A stretch of DNA of 64,000 nt. Source: Aurantiochytrium sp. KH105 (lineage: Eukaryota > Sar > Bigyra > Thraustochytrida > Thraustochytriidae). A program made the position numbers and the translations under genes. A model generated the notes under the pieces. It saw only the letters and a program-made list of their open reading frames with translations. It was not told the DNA's origin and did no database searches. Where the stretch lies: positions 8,275 through 72,274 of the forward strand of contig BGKB01000082.1 of NCBI GenBank assembly GCA_003116975.1. The letters are read 5' to 3'. Positions within the stretch are counted from its first letter, which is position 1. Every line of letters starts with the position of its first letter. Of this stretch, positions 47,893 to 57,054 are shown one piece after another.

Positions 47893-48189
47893 GAACCGAA
47901 GAGAGAGAGAGAGAGGATGAAGAGAGGCTGTCAACGTGAAGCACCGAGTGAGCACCACAAACACATTTGTTGCATGAAAAAATGGTGGCGATGACCAAGT
48001 ATTGACCCCATCAAAGGTCGCGATGATGGATGATGCTCTTCTTCGCAAAGCCAGACCAGCTTTTTCCCTCTCACTAGACACCAAGCATTTCATGGTATGG
48101 CATGCCGCCAAGCAAGCTGCAATGATGCTTTCCAGCCGATGAGGTGAAGTGAAGGCCATCGCGCCCTGAAGAGGAGCCACCATTTTCAT
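47884..48189 (-). CDS. possible small protein
   Basis: A 101-codon frame with an ATG at 48189 (MKMVAPLQGAMAFTSPHRLE, ALRRRASSIIATFDGVNTWS). The composition is protein-like but no family is recognised, and the 3' end runs into a GA/CT repeat. It may be a short unknown gene or chance. Confidence 0.25.
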   Translation of the reverse strand: MKMVAPLQGAMAFTSPHRLESIIAACLAACHTMKCLVSSEREKAGLALRRRASSIIATFDGVNTWSSPPFFHATNVFVVLTRCFTLTASLHPLSLSLRFSI

Positions 48190-48684
48190 GGAGATTCATC
48201 CTCTCGCGCAGTTCTCCCTCCCCCTTGCGGCGTCCTCGTCCGTCAGGTCGTTACTTCGCCCCTTCGCTCGGTGGACCTTTTTACTACGCAAGCCCAGCGA
48301 GGTCTAGTAGCCAAAGAGCGAGAGAAGGGGGGGGGGGGGCGGTCTAGGCCTTGCTTGGCCTAATAACTGTGAATAAGAAATGGCGTGCCTAGATTCGCTT
48401 TGAGCCAGGCGCAGACAGATTCTCAACGAAGCTCGCGGGGAGCGTCGAGGAGAGGACTAGAGACGCCACGCCACGCTGCGCCGCTTGACGCTGCGCCCAT
48501 CTCCAGCACAGAGAGAGACAGAGAGCTCGGGCGCAGGCAGTCCGGTCCATCGACTCGGGCCCGGTGGACCAGGGCGCAATTCGCGAGGCGCAGGTATAAG
48601 CAAGTGAGCAAAGCAAAGCAAAGCAAAGCAAACGAGCAAGCGAGCGAAGGCGGCGAGACCCACCTCGAGAGAGGAAGGAAGACC

Positions 48685-49608
48685 ATGACCGCTGGCAGCG
48701 GCGGGAAGACCAAGGCGACAGAAGGCGGGAGCAAGAACGACGACCATGCGTCGAGGTTTGGAGCCTCGCTCGTGGCGTCCGGCGTGGCCGAGTTCGTGAC
48801 GTTGCCGATCGATGCGGCCAAAGTGAGGCTCCAAGTGCAACACAACGCCAAACCTGGCGGCGTCGCGCTACGCTATGCGGGAATGCTAGACTGCATGGTG
48901 AAGATACAGCGCGAAGAGGGATCGCAGGCGCTCTGGAGAGGGCTTGCCCCGGCACTCGTGCGTCAGTGTCTGTACACATCCGCCAGTCTCGTCCTCTACG
49001 AACCCATCCGAGACTCCATCGTGGGCGTCACAGGCGGACTTGGCGACGATGGCGGGGCAACCTACGTGCAGCGTCTGCTCTCTGGCGGCACGGCGGGCGC
49101 CATCAGCATCTCTATTTTTAATTGGACCGAGGTCCTCAAGACCCGCATGCAGACTTCGTCCACCAGGGTTTCGGTCTTCAGCATTGCTTCGCAGGTTATG
49201 AAGCAGGACGGTATTCTCGGCTTTTGGGCGGGTCTCAAGCCGAATGTCATTCGTACATTTCTCGTCAACGCCGCAGAGCTTGGCACCTATGACCATGCCA
49301 AGCAGTCGCTCATTCCCGTGGTCGGAGACAATGCAGTCGCACACCTTGGTGCAAGCTCCCTGAGCGGCGTCTGTTCAGCCCTCGTTTCGACGCCCAGCGA
49401 TGTCATCAAAACGCGTCTCATGAACGCTGCTGGCCAATCCGCTGGCGATCGTTACACGGGCATTTTTGACGCAATTCGATGCATTGTGCGCGACGAAGGC
49501 GTCTCTGCGCTCTACAAGGGCTTTGTGCCAATCTGCACGCGCAAGGTCGCCTGGTGTTCTTCCTTTTTCCTCCTCTATGAGCAGCTTCGCTCTGCGCTCA
49601 ATTATTGA
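48685..49608 (+). CDS. mitochondrial carrier, UCP/dicarboxylate type (SLC25)
   Basis: A 307-residue inner-membrane transporter with three roughly 100-residue repeats. The carrier signatures are LPIDAAKVRLQVQ (repeat 1), FNWTEVLKTRMQ (repeat 2) and TPSDVIKTRLMNA (repeat 3), each followed by the Gly/aromatic motifs (EEGSQALWRGLAPALVRQ, QDGILGFWAGLKPNVIRTF, DEGVSALYKGFVPICTRKV). The overall wording is closest to uncoupling-protein/dicarboxylate/oxoglutarate carriers. In repeat 2 the conserved helix-kink proline is replaced by Trp (NW where NP is expected). The substrate cannot be read from sequence by eye. ATG at 48685 is used; the frame is open upstream to 48385 but without another good start. 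Confidence 0.9.
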   Translation: MTAGSGGKTKATEGGSKNDDHASRFGASLVASGVAEFVTLPIDAAKVRLQVQHNAKPGGVALRYAGMLDCMVKIQREEGSQALWRGLAPALVRQCLYTSASLVLYEPIRDSIVGVTGGLGDDGGATYVQRLLSGGTAGAISISIFNWTEVLKTRMQTSSTRVSVFSIASQVMKQDGILGFWAGLKPNVIRTFLVNAAELGTYDHAKQSLIPVVGDNAVAHLGASSLSGVCSALVSTPSDVIKTRLMNAAGQSAGDRYTGIFDAIRCIVRDEGVSALYKGFVPICTRKVAWCSSFFLLYEQLRSALNY

Positions 49609-50964
49609 AAACAACAATGACACCCGGAGTTTGCGGCTGCCTTTCCCCCAAACTAGATGCGCGCCGTTTCTCGGCTTGAGAGTTTTCGTTTTGTGCATTA
49701 TACAAGTTTGTTCATGTATTACACTTCTTTGGCTCCAGCAGGTAGACGTATACTACTTCATCATCCTTTGGTTGATGAAGTTAAAGCTCAGACGTTGCCT
49801 CATGATGAGTCTGGGAGGGCTGATTCTTACGCAAAGAGCTTTTTCTTTTTCTCCTTGCGGCGCTTTTCCCCGTTTCGCATTTCCAAGTGATCCCGTCGCT
49901 GAAGTCGCGTTTGCTGCTGTGTCCTCATGCGACCCGAAAGAAGCTTTCGACGCCGGGAACTATGTTTCTCCTTTGCGCACAAGATAAAAGAGAAGAAAAA
50001 AAAAGCAAGAAATAAAAAAAAATCACAATTTCCATCAACTTTGTTCCCAACAGCGAACATGAAGGTAAAACAAAATACGTCTCTCGACGGCGCAGCCCCA
50101 TCGCAAGTCACACCTCTGGAGAGCCACGTCAGATCCACACGGGCAAAAGAAGCCCAATTCCTTCAGGCTCGCGACTGCGCCTCCTCCTCCTCCGCCGCCA
50201 ATCGATCGACCGGCCATCTGGTTCACGGGAGGAGTCAATCGTGCCTCACAGTTGGTTGCAGTCGCCACCTCGCATCTCTTTTCATCTCTTCTCCTCTCTT
50301 CTCTTCGCCGCACCTGCATCTGCACTGCACGCATTTCGAAGCCCGTGTCGAAATCGCGCTCTCGCGGCAATCCCGAGCAGGCGCCTTCTCTCCAGCCCGT
50401 GCCGGCGGGAAACCCGCGCGCGGCGAGGACGACGCGCGGCGGGGGCGAAGCCGTCGCCGACGCCGCGGGTTTGTTCGGAGCGGGCGCCGAGCTGCGCGCG
50501 AGAGAGACCTCTCGCGCATCCCGCCTCGACGCGCATTTCCGGACGCCGCTTTCGATTTTTCCCTCGGCGCGGCGCGGCACTTGCAGCAAGGGCAGCCGCA
50601 AGTGGAGAATGGCCGGCCGCAAGTGCTATGCGGCGCGCGCAAGTGCAGCTGTGGCGGCGCAAAGCGCGCCCTCGGAGCAAACAAAACCAGAAAGAGGCGC
50701 GAGGCGACGCGAGGCGAGGCGACGCGAGGCGACGCGAGACGGCGCGAGGCGCGGCGCGGCTGCGCGGGGCGGGGCGGGCGAGGCGCGGCGCGCGCGCCCG
50801 CGCGCCTGTTCGCGCTCGCGCGGCGCGGCCGCGGGCGGGCTTCCCTCCCCGCGGAGGGGCCTGCGCGGGAGGGTTTGAAATTTGAAAAAAGAGGTCGTTG
50901 GGGCGCGATCTGGCATCCCCTCGCTCCACTCCCGAAGGGCGGAGCGCGGGAGCGCGCCGACGCG
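49609..50964. other. long promoter/5' leader of the BRWD gene
   Basis: An open frame runs through this region in phase with the BRWD gene from 49927. Its content (KKK runs, CT repeats, Arg/Ala from GC repeats) is not protein-like and lacks the family N-terminus, so I treat it as non-coding. It holds CT-rich DNA at 50270-50310, the CACTTGC cluster and GCGAGGCGACGC repeats at 50698-50760. Confidence 0.6.
50578..50645. promoter_or_regulatory. CACTTGC-box cluster upstream of BRWD gene
   Basis: CACTTGC at 50578-50584, then GCAAGTG at 50598-50604, 50619-50625 and 50639-50645, spaced about 20-21 bases apart (two helical turns). The first copy lies 387 bases before the ATG at 50965, and GCGACGCGAGGCG repeats follow at about 50698. 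This matches the layout upstream of the DNAJC7-like gene. Confidence 0.55.
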
Positions 50965-53900
50965 ATGGACGCGAGGATGCGCAGCAGCAGCAGCGGAAAC
51001 AGCGGCGCAGGCGGCGCAGCGCGCGACGCCGAGGCGGGCTCGGTGGCGCTCCAGGGACGAGACACGCAAAGGGCGCTCGACCGCCAACTGCACTTCCTTA
51101 TCGCGGACTATCTTAGCCACAGCGCCGCAAAGCTTGAGAGCGCTGCGCGCGTGAGCGCCGAAATGCGCGACAAAGGCTTCTTCGGGGAGGTCACGGGGTG
51201 GGACGGCCAGCAGCGCAAGGCCTCGCTCGAGGACTTGCGAGGACGGTACCACGAGGTGGCCCCCGACCAGCTCCGCAGACTCCTCGAGGAGGCCCTTCGC
51301 GCGCGAGCCGCAGCGCTCGAGAGCGGCGAGAAAGCCGCGCAAGAAGTTGCCGCGGCCACAGCCACCTTGCGAGGCGGCAACGCCGAAAATGCTGTCGAAA
51401 CATGCACCGAGGCCGCTCGTCTCCGCGCTTTGCGTAACTACCTCCCCTCCAGCTTGCTGCAGCGGCCCGAGGACCTCCTCGCGACGCGAGCTGCTGCCAA
51501 TGCCGGCGTGCCCAGCTCAGAGCTCACGCTGCCCGACTACGCCAGCAGCGCCACGCGCGCCGCGCGCCTTGTGCAGCTGCAGCGGGAGAAACGCGACATC
51601 GAGGCCGAACTTCGTCGCACGGGCAAATCGCTGCAAAAGGCTGGCGAAGCGATTCCCGTCTACCTTGCCAAACGCATCAAGGACCGACGCGGGCGTCTCT
51701 CCCGCGTCGAGACGCTCATCGACGTTGCGCGCCGCAGCTTGCGCGACGATCTTGTCGCGCGACGCAGAACTGCCACGAGCGTATCGGACATCTTTGCCAA
51801 TGCCCAGCTCGGAGAGCGAATAGACCAAAAGCTCACCGGGCCAGCGCGCGACCTCGTTTGCAAGCGTCTCCGCGTCATGAAGAAGATTTATGGCCACAAG
51901 GCCTACGTCTTTTGTGTTGCTGTCGACAAAACGGGGCGATGGATCGTCACTGGGTCCGACGATGCCCTTTGCAAATTGTGGAATGCTCGTACCGGAGAGC
52001 TACATGTTACCTTTCGTGCGCACGAAAAAATGATTTGCGATTTGGCCATTGACAAGACCAACCGCTACCTGGCCTCGGCATCTGTCGACGAGACCGTCAG
52101 GCTATGGGAACTGAAAACGGGCCGCCACATTGCCGTCTTGCGTCCTCACCGCAAGGTCATCAACGTCGTCAAATTCGATCCTCGTGAAAACCTTCTCATT
52201 TCCGCAAGCGACGACGGCATGATCTGCATCTGGGATACCGAACGCATCATCGAGGAGGACAACGAGCAGATCGCGCGCATGCGCGAGACGAGTGAAGACT
52301 CTTCCAGTGCGGCGCCCCCAGCGCGCTCATCAGCCTCGTCGTCGCAGTCAGCCCAAGGGGGGCGCCCGTCGCTGGCGTCGCTTTCTTCAGCCTCCTCGAC
52401 TTCGTCAATGACTTCGCAGCAGTCCGGTCCTGTTGTCTCCGCCAACGCCGTGGCTGCCGCCGGAATTACAACGCGTTTTCTGTCCCCGCGTGTCCCCATT
52501 GTCTTGCCACACTTGCGGCACGACGCCACCGTCGAGGTCAATGTCATGTCGGTCGCCCCTCAAGGGGGGCTCATTGTGGCCGGCAGCGATGATGGCATCG
52601 CGCGCATCTGGGCCGTCTCGCGCCAAGCCCCCGAAGAGTGCAACACCGTTCCCAATGCTCTCACAAGACCAGATCTCGTCCATGGTGAATACGTCGACGG
52701 AGCCTCCAGACTCGTCTGCACGCTGCGCGGGCATACGGACTCTGTGACGCTAGCAGAATGGTCAAAGACGGGCGATCGTCTCCTCACAGGCTCCGTCCTT
52801 GACGGCTCCGTGCGCATCTGGTACTGGCCGCAACGTGCCGGCGCCGACGCCACCGACTACTTTTCGACACCGCATCAGCGGGTTCTCAGTCTGGCAAGAA
52901 ATACCAATACGGCGTACGCCGGCGCCCAGGGTGGGCAGCCTGGCGACAGCCTTGGAGGCAGGCGGCGACCTCCGAATCGATACAGACTGCCTTCGCTCGA
53001 CGTGTGCGCCTGGAGCGGCGATGACCAGTTTGTCATTGTTCTCCAGTCCATGAAACTCCGCAAGAACTGGGACCAGACCGAGTACGAGGACCTTGCCGAG
53101 TTCTTTGACCAGCGTGTGCTCATCTTTGACTCCTATACGGGCGAACTTATCCACAACATTGGCGCACACCGAAAACCAGCCTTTGTCCTGCGCGCTCACC
53201 CCACGGACAAGACACTCTTCATGACGGGTGGTCATGACGGCCAAATCTGTGTATGGGACGTTTACAGCGGCAAGCTCTTGCGGAAAATCTCCGTGGCTTC
53301 GCAGTACGGCCCGCTCACCATCCTCGACGGTGGCTTCACACCAGAGGGTTCCAGCTCTGCCGCCATCGTTGCAACTGATGTGGGCGGCAGACTCATTCTC
53401 ATCGGATATCAGGATACGTCCGTGTACGCTGGCGCGTATCCGGAGCAGTTCTTCTCGACGGATTACAACGAGCTCTGGCGCGACGCATTTGGCAATGCCC
53501 TCGACGCCAGGACGCAAGTCGCGCCGCATCTCATCACCAATGTTCCGGTCGTAGACAGCCAAGGCGCAGAATACGCTGTGCAGTCGCGTCATGTGCATCG
53601 TTCGGCAGACAATGCGCAAGCCATGCTGGCGGAACGTCGCAGTCTCATTCGCCTGCTTGAGCGACAGCTGCGCAATAACGAAAAGACTGCCATGGACAAG
53701 TACAAGGATCGGTTTCGCGAAATCGACAATAAGATTGAGCTCTCGAATCGCGAAGCCGAGCTCGCACCCTCGAGGCATGCCGCACGAGGTGCCACGCGGA
53801 TTGCGCGCAATGGCATACCGGCGTCGGGTCGAGGTGGTGGAGGAACTCCTTCGCGCGGGACTGGCGGCAACCCTCCTCGAGGTGGTGGTGGTGGTGGTGG

Positions 53901-56748
53901 AGGCGGTGGTGGCGCCAGCGGCAGTATCATGGGGTACGCGCCTGCGCCAGGCAACAGCTCATCAGGTTTATTGGCCTGCGAACGCGCGGAACAAGAAATG
54001 CTTCAGCAGCAAATGGAAGAGCGAGCGCGGCAGCAAGCTGCGCAGGGAGTCGCCGATGGAGATCAAGCGGATCGCAACGACCGACGCAACTCGTCCCGAC
54101 GACGAGGAAGGGCTGCCGCGCAGCAAGCACGCACACAGATTCGGCAATTCCAAGAGCTCGAGAGCCGCCCTGCGCCCGTGAGCGGACCTAATCTCAGCAG
54201 CGACAGCGAGAGCGATTCCAACGATGAACAGTGGGACGATAACCATGCTGTCGAAGCCGCCGATGATGATGACGACGATGATGACGCCATGGATGTTTCG
54301 CACGAAGGTGGAACGCGATCCAGACGCTCACGTAGAGCCCAGCGGTCGCGCTCTCGTCGCGTCGCGCAGCGTCGTTCTTCGAGGCCACGCGCCGCTCGCA
54401 ATGGACGGCATCGCGACTACGTGGAATTTGATGACGAAAGCGACGACATGCTCGACGAAAGTGAAGACGACCGCTTTGAGGAAGACGATGATGTCGATGA
54501 CCGTGTGCGCAGCAGTCGCCGGGCGCGGCCGCAGCAGCGCTCGAGTCATGGCCGCCGACGTACATCGGTTGAGGAGCCCAGCAACGTTGTGTCCGTGTTG
54601 CGTTACTATGACCGCGAGTGGCTACGCAAGACGGAAGCCCGTCTTCTCAGCGACTCGTATTGCCCTCAGCTAGGAGATATTGTTGTTTACTGCGTGCAAG
54701 GCCACCACGAGTATCTCCGACACTTTCCTGTTTCAGAGGCAGCACCGTGGCAGCTTCCGTGGTGGCAAAACACTTGGCCCCTCGTTCTCTGCCGGCTCGA
54801 CAAAGTGGACTACACATTTCCTAGCGACGAACACCAGCGTCGCATGGCTGAAGGAGAAGAGCACAAGGTCGAGTCTTCACTCGAACTCACCGTCTTGGCG
54901 GTGCCTTCGCGTCACTTGCTGCAAGGAACCCTGCCAGTCGCGCGGGACGAGCTTTGGCAGCGCTCGCCGCCTGAAATTGTTGCCACGAAGCAGGCGCGCT
55001 TCAAGGTGACCTACCATGCTTTTTCTGGCGCCGAATTCATTCTCCTGCGTGAACGTTTCGAGTCGGGCATGGAACAACACCTTGTAGCCAACGACGTCGT
55101 CCACGCCGTCTACGAAGACATGGGGGGCACGCCGGTCGTTTTTCCTGGCCGAATTACGGAGGTTGGCTTGACAGATCCGCAGTGGCCTGGATCTCCGTGG
55201 GAGACGGTGAACGTGCGTTGGGATGCCGAGGGCGAAGTTGAGCAGCAGTCTGCGTGGGAGCTTCGCAAATCTTCGCGCGTGCAAGATTTCCAGGTTGATC
55301 TTGTTGACAACAATCAGGTCAGCAGCGCGCTAGCGCAGCGCTTGGCGCGCCGCGTTGAGAACATCAAACTTGAATCGTGCGCGCAGCCCTTTATTGAGCC
55401 CGTTAATCTGCAAGAAGTCCCCATGTACGGGACACTGGTGCCGCTTCCCATGGATCTGCTCACAATTCTCAGTCGTTTGCGCGGGAGATACTACCGTCAT
55501 TTGCGCGCCATTGAGCGTGATGTGCGTCTGATTCGCGAGGATTGTTTTATTTACAATGACCACCGGGCTGGAATTTGTGCCTTTGCCACGGAGCTCGAGC
55601 AGATGCTGTTGCAAATTATTCTCGATGAAACGCGTGACCAGCACATTCGCCAGCAGGAGCAGCAACTTGAACAACAACAACAACAACAGCAGCAGCAGCA
55701 GCAACAGGCCACGGATGATGATGGCGACGACGACGACGATGATGATAACGATGGATCTGGTATCGGAGGCAATAATGTTAGCCCCAGCCACGCCCGGCAG
55801 CGCGCAACGAATAACCGCAATGGCCAAGGCGGCATGCCGCATCTTGCGCAGCTGCAGGGCCGACACGGTCGCCGTCGCGGTGGTGCTCTGGCGCCCGAGC
55901 ACGGCGGCGGTACGATTTCTGCAAGTCGGGACATTGAGGACTCTGCTCTAACCTCGGCACTCCGGGCTGTGCTGAGAAAGCTGAAGCGCCAAGATCGGCA
56001 CAGGATCTTTGCCGAGCCTGTGGACCCAATCGATGTGCCTGGGTACGATGAGATCATTAAACACCCCATGGACTTCTCCACCGTTACAGACAAATTGAAC
56101 GCCGGTGCGTACAGTTCTCCCGACGGGTCGGAGACTCTTTCTCTGGCTGCCGCGACGGAAGGTGCCAAGGCATTTGAGGCTGATCTTACGCTTGTCTTTG
56201 ACAATGCTACTCTCTTCAATGAGGAAGATTCGCCCGTGCACCGGGCGGCTTTGAACGGCAAAAACCTCTTGGATCGCGAAATGACTATTGTTGGCCAGGG
56301 CATTCTCGAACACTCGAACTGGCAGTGTCCGCGTCTGCAAAATGCTGCCTCGGATGCAGCGAATGGTGGTGGCTCGAAACAGAAGACCAAAAAGGCAGCA
56401 CGCCGCGTCACTGTTGATGACGATGACGACGACGATGAGGATGACGAAGCCTTTTCGGAAGCAGGCAGCGATAATGATGATGATGACGACGATGAGGGCG
56501 ATGAGGACTATGGTGGTGCGTCGCCTGCAGGCAGGCAACGGCATCCTACGAATCGAGGAACTAAACGTGCGCGAAGCAATGGAGGGCAGAGCTCTGCGCC
56601 TCGCTCCAAACGACGCGCAAATGGTCATGCTCGCGCTGCAGTCGACTCTGATGAGGGAGAGTACGGCCTTCATGATGACGACGACGACGACGATGACAAC
56701 GACGAAGACGCTTACGTGCCTCGCGGCACGCGTAGCCGTGGGCGTTAG
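50965..56748 (+). CDS. BRWD/PHIP homologue: WD40, crypto-Tudor, double bromodomain
   Basis: A 1927-residue chromatin protein. Residues 30-110 match the BRWD N-terminus (LIADYLSHSAAKLESAARVS, YHEVAPDQLRRLLEEAL). A WD40 propeller starts near residue 305 (IYGHKAYVFCVAVDKTGRWI, GSDDALCKLW, SASVDETVRLW, SASDDGMICIWD) and runs to about 830. After Gly-rich and acidic/basic disorder come a crypto-Tudor-like domain near 1205 (YDREWLRKTEARLLSDSYCP, WQNTWPLVLCRLDKVDY), then a bromodomain near 1490-1555 (IREDCFIYNDHRAG). A second bromodomain lies at about 1670-1760 (IDVPGYDEIIKHPMDFSTVT, ATLFNEEDS). Both keep the acetyl-lysine-binding Asn. The tail is acidic and basic. In animals PHIP/BRWD proteins bind H3K4me and act as CUL4-DDB1 receptors. 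The ATG at 50965 fits the family N-terminus. Confidence 0.93.
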   Translation: MDARMRSSSSGNSGAGGAARDAEAGSVALQGRDTQRALDRQLHFLIADYLSHSAAKLESAARVSAEMRDKGFFGEVTGWDGQQRKASLEDLRGRYHEVAPDQLRRLLEEALRARAAALESGEKAAQEVAAATATLRGGNAENAVETCTEAARLRALRNYLPSSLLQRPEDLLATRAAANAGVPSSELTLPDYASSATRAARLVQLQREKRDIEAELRRTGKSLQKAGEAIPVYLAKRIKDRRGRLSRVETLIDVARRSLRDDLVARRRTATSVSDIFANAQLGERIDQKLTGPARDLVCKRLRVMKKIYGHKAYVFCVAVDKTGRWIVTGSDDALCKLWNARTGELHVTFRAHEKMICDLAIDKTNRYLASASVDETVRLWELKTGRHIAVLRPHRKVINVVKFDPRENLLISASDDGMICIWDTERIIEEDNEQIARMRETSEDSSSAAPPARSSASSSQSAQGGRPSLASLSSASSTSSMTSQQSGPVVSANAVAAAGITTRFLSPRVPIVLPHLRHDATVEVNVMSVAPQGGLIVAGSDDGIARIWAVSRQAPEECNTVPNALTRPDLVHGEYVDGASRLVCTLRGHTDSVTLAEWSKTGDRLLTGSVLDGSVRIWYWPQRAGADATDYFSTPHQRVLSLARNTNTAYAGAQGGQPGDSLGGRRRPPNRYRLPSLDVCAWSGDDQFVIVLQSMKLRKNWDQTEYEDLAEFFDQRVLIFDSYTGELIHNIGAHRKPAFVLRAHPTDKTLFMTGGHDGQICVWDVYSGKLLRKISVASQYGPLTILDGGFTPEGSSSAAIVATDVGGRLILIGYQDTSVYAGAYPEQFFSTDYNELWRDAFGNALDARTQVAPHLITNVPVVDSQGAEYAVQSRHVHRSADNAQAMLAERRSLIRLLERQLRNNEKTAMDKYKDRFREIDNKIELSNREAELAPSRHAARGATRIARNGIPASGRGGGGTPSRGTGGNPPRGGGGGGGGGGGASGSIMGYAPAPGNSSSGLLACERAEQEMLQQQMEERARQQAAQGVADGDQADRNDRRNSSRRRGRAAAQQARTQIRQFQELESRPAPVSGPNLSSDSESDSNDEQWDDNHAVEAADDDDDDDDAMDVSHEGGTRSRRSRRAQRSRSRRVAQRRSSRPRAARNGRHRDYVEFDDESDDMLDESEDDRFEEDDDVDDRVRSSRRARPQQRSSHGRRRTSVEEPSNVVSVLRYYDREWLRKTEARLLSDSYCPQLGDIVVYCVQGHHEYLRHFPVSEAAPWQLPWWQNTWPLVLCRLDKVDYTFPSDEHQRRMAEGEEHKVESSLELTVLAVPSRHLLQGTLPVARDELWQRSPPEIVATKQARFKVTYHAFSGAEFILLRERFESGMEQHLVANDVVHAVYEDMGGTPVVFPGRITEVGLTDPQWPGSPWETVNVRWDAEGEVEQQSAWELRKSSRVQDFQVDLVDNNQVSSALAQRLARRVENIKLESCAQPFIEPVNLQEVPMYGTLVPLPMDLLTILSRLRGRYYRHLRAIERDVRLIREDCFIYNDHRAGICAFATELEQMLLQIILDETRDQHIRQQEQQLEQQQQQQQQQQQQATDDDGDDDDDDDNDGSGIGGNNVSPSHARQRATNNRNGQGGMPHLAQLQGRHGRRRGGALAPEHGGGTISASRDIEDSALTSALRAVLRKLKRQDRHRIFAEPVDPIDVPGYDEIIKHPMDFSTVTDKLNAGAYSSPDGSETLSLAAATEGAKAFEADLTLVFDNATLFNEEDSPVHRAALNGKNLLDREMTIVGQGILEHSNWQCPRLQNAASDAANGGGSKQKTKKAARRVTVDDDDDDDEDDEAFSEAGSDNDDDDDDEGDEDYGGASPAGRQRHPTNRGTKRARSNGGQSSAPRSKRRANGHARAAVDSDEGEYGLHDDDDDDDDNDEDAYVPRGTRSRGR

Positions 56749-57054
56749 CTTGCTTCTGTCCGTGCTTACCTGCACAATCAGCCAACAAACAAACAAACAA
56801 ACGAACAGTAGACTCTCCGAAATGAACTTCTGAAATTGATTTTTGCTTCAATGCTCAAGAGATTTACATTGAAGAGACCAAACAAGGGATGATTTTGACG
56901 AAAAAACACAGAAAAAAACATGAGTGATGATTTTTTTCCCTTCTTCGAACCCATCCAGTAAAAATGTAGTGTTCACGATGCGACGAAGGAGGAAAAGGTG
57001 AAATGGCCAGGAAGAGGACGAGAGAGACACACGCACGAAGCTGCCACGTCAAAA
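56749..57054. other. short intergenic region between convergent genes
   Basis: About 300 bases of AT-richer DNA with a CAAA repeat at 56784-56803 and A/T runs; presumably two overlapping 3' regions. No gene seen. Confidence 0.6.

Noticed and set aside
49927-50964. N-terminal extension of the BRWD protein
   Set aside because: The open frame translates CT and GC repeats and poly-A; the BRWD family N-terminus begins soon after the ATG at 50965.
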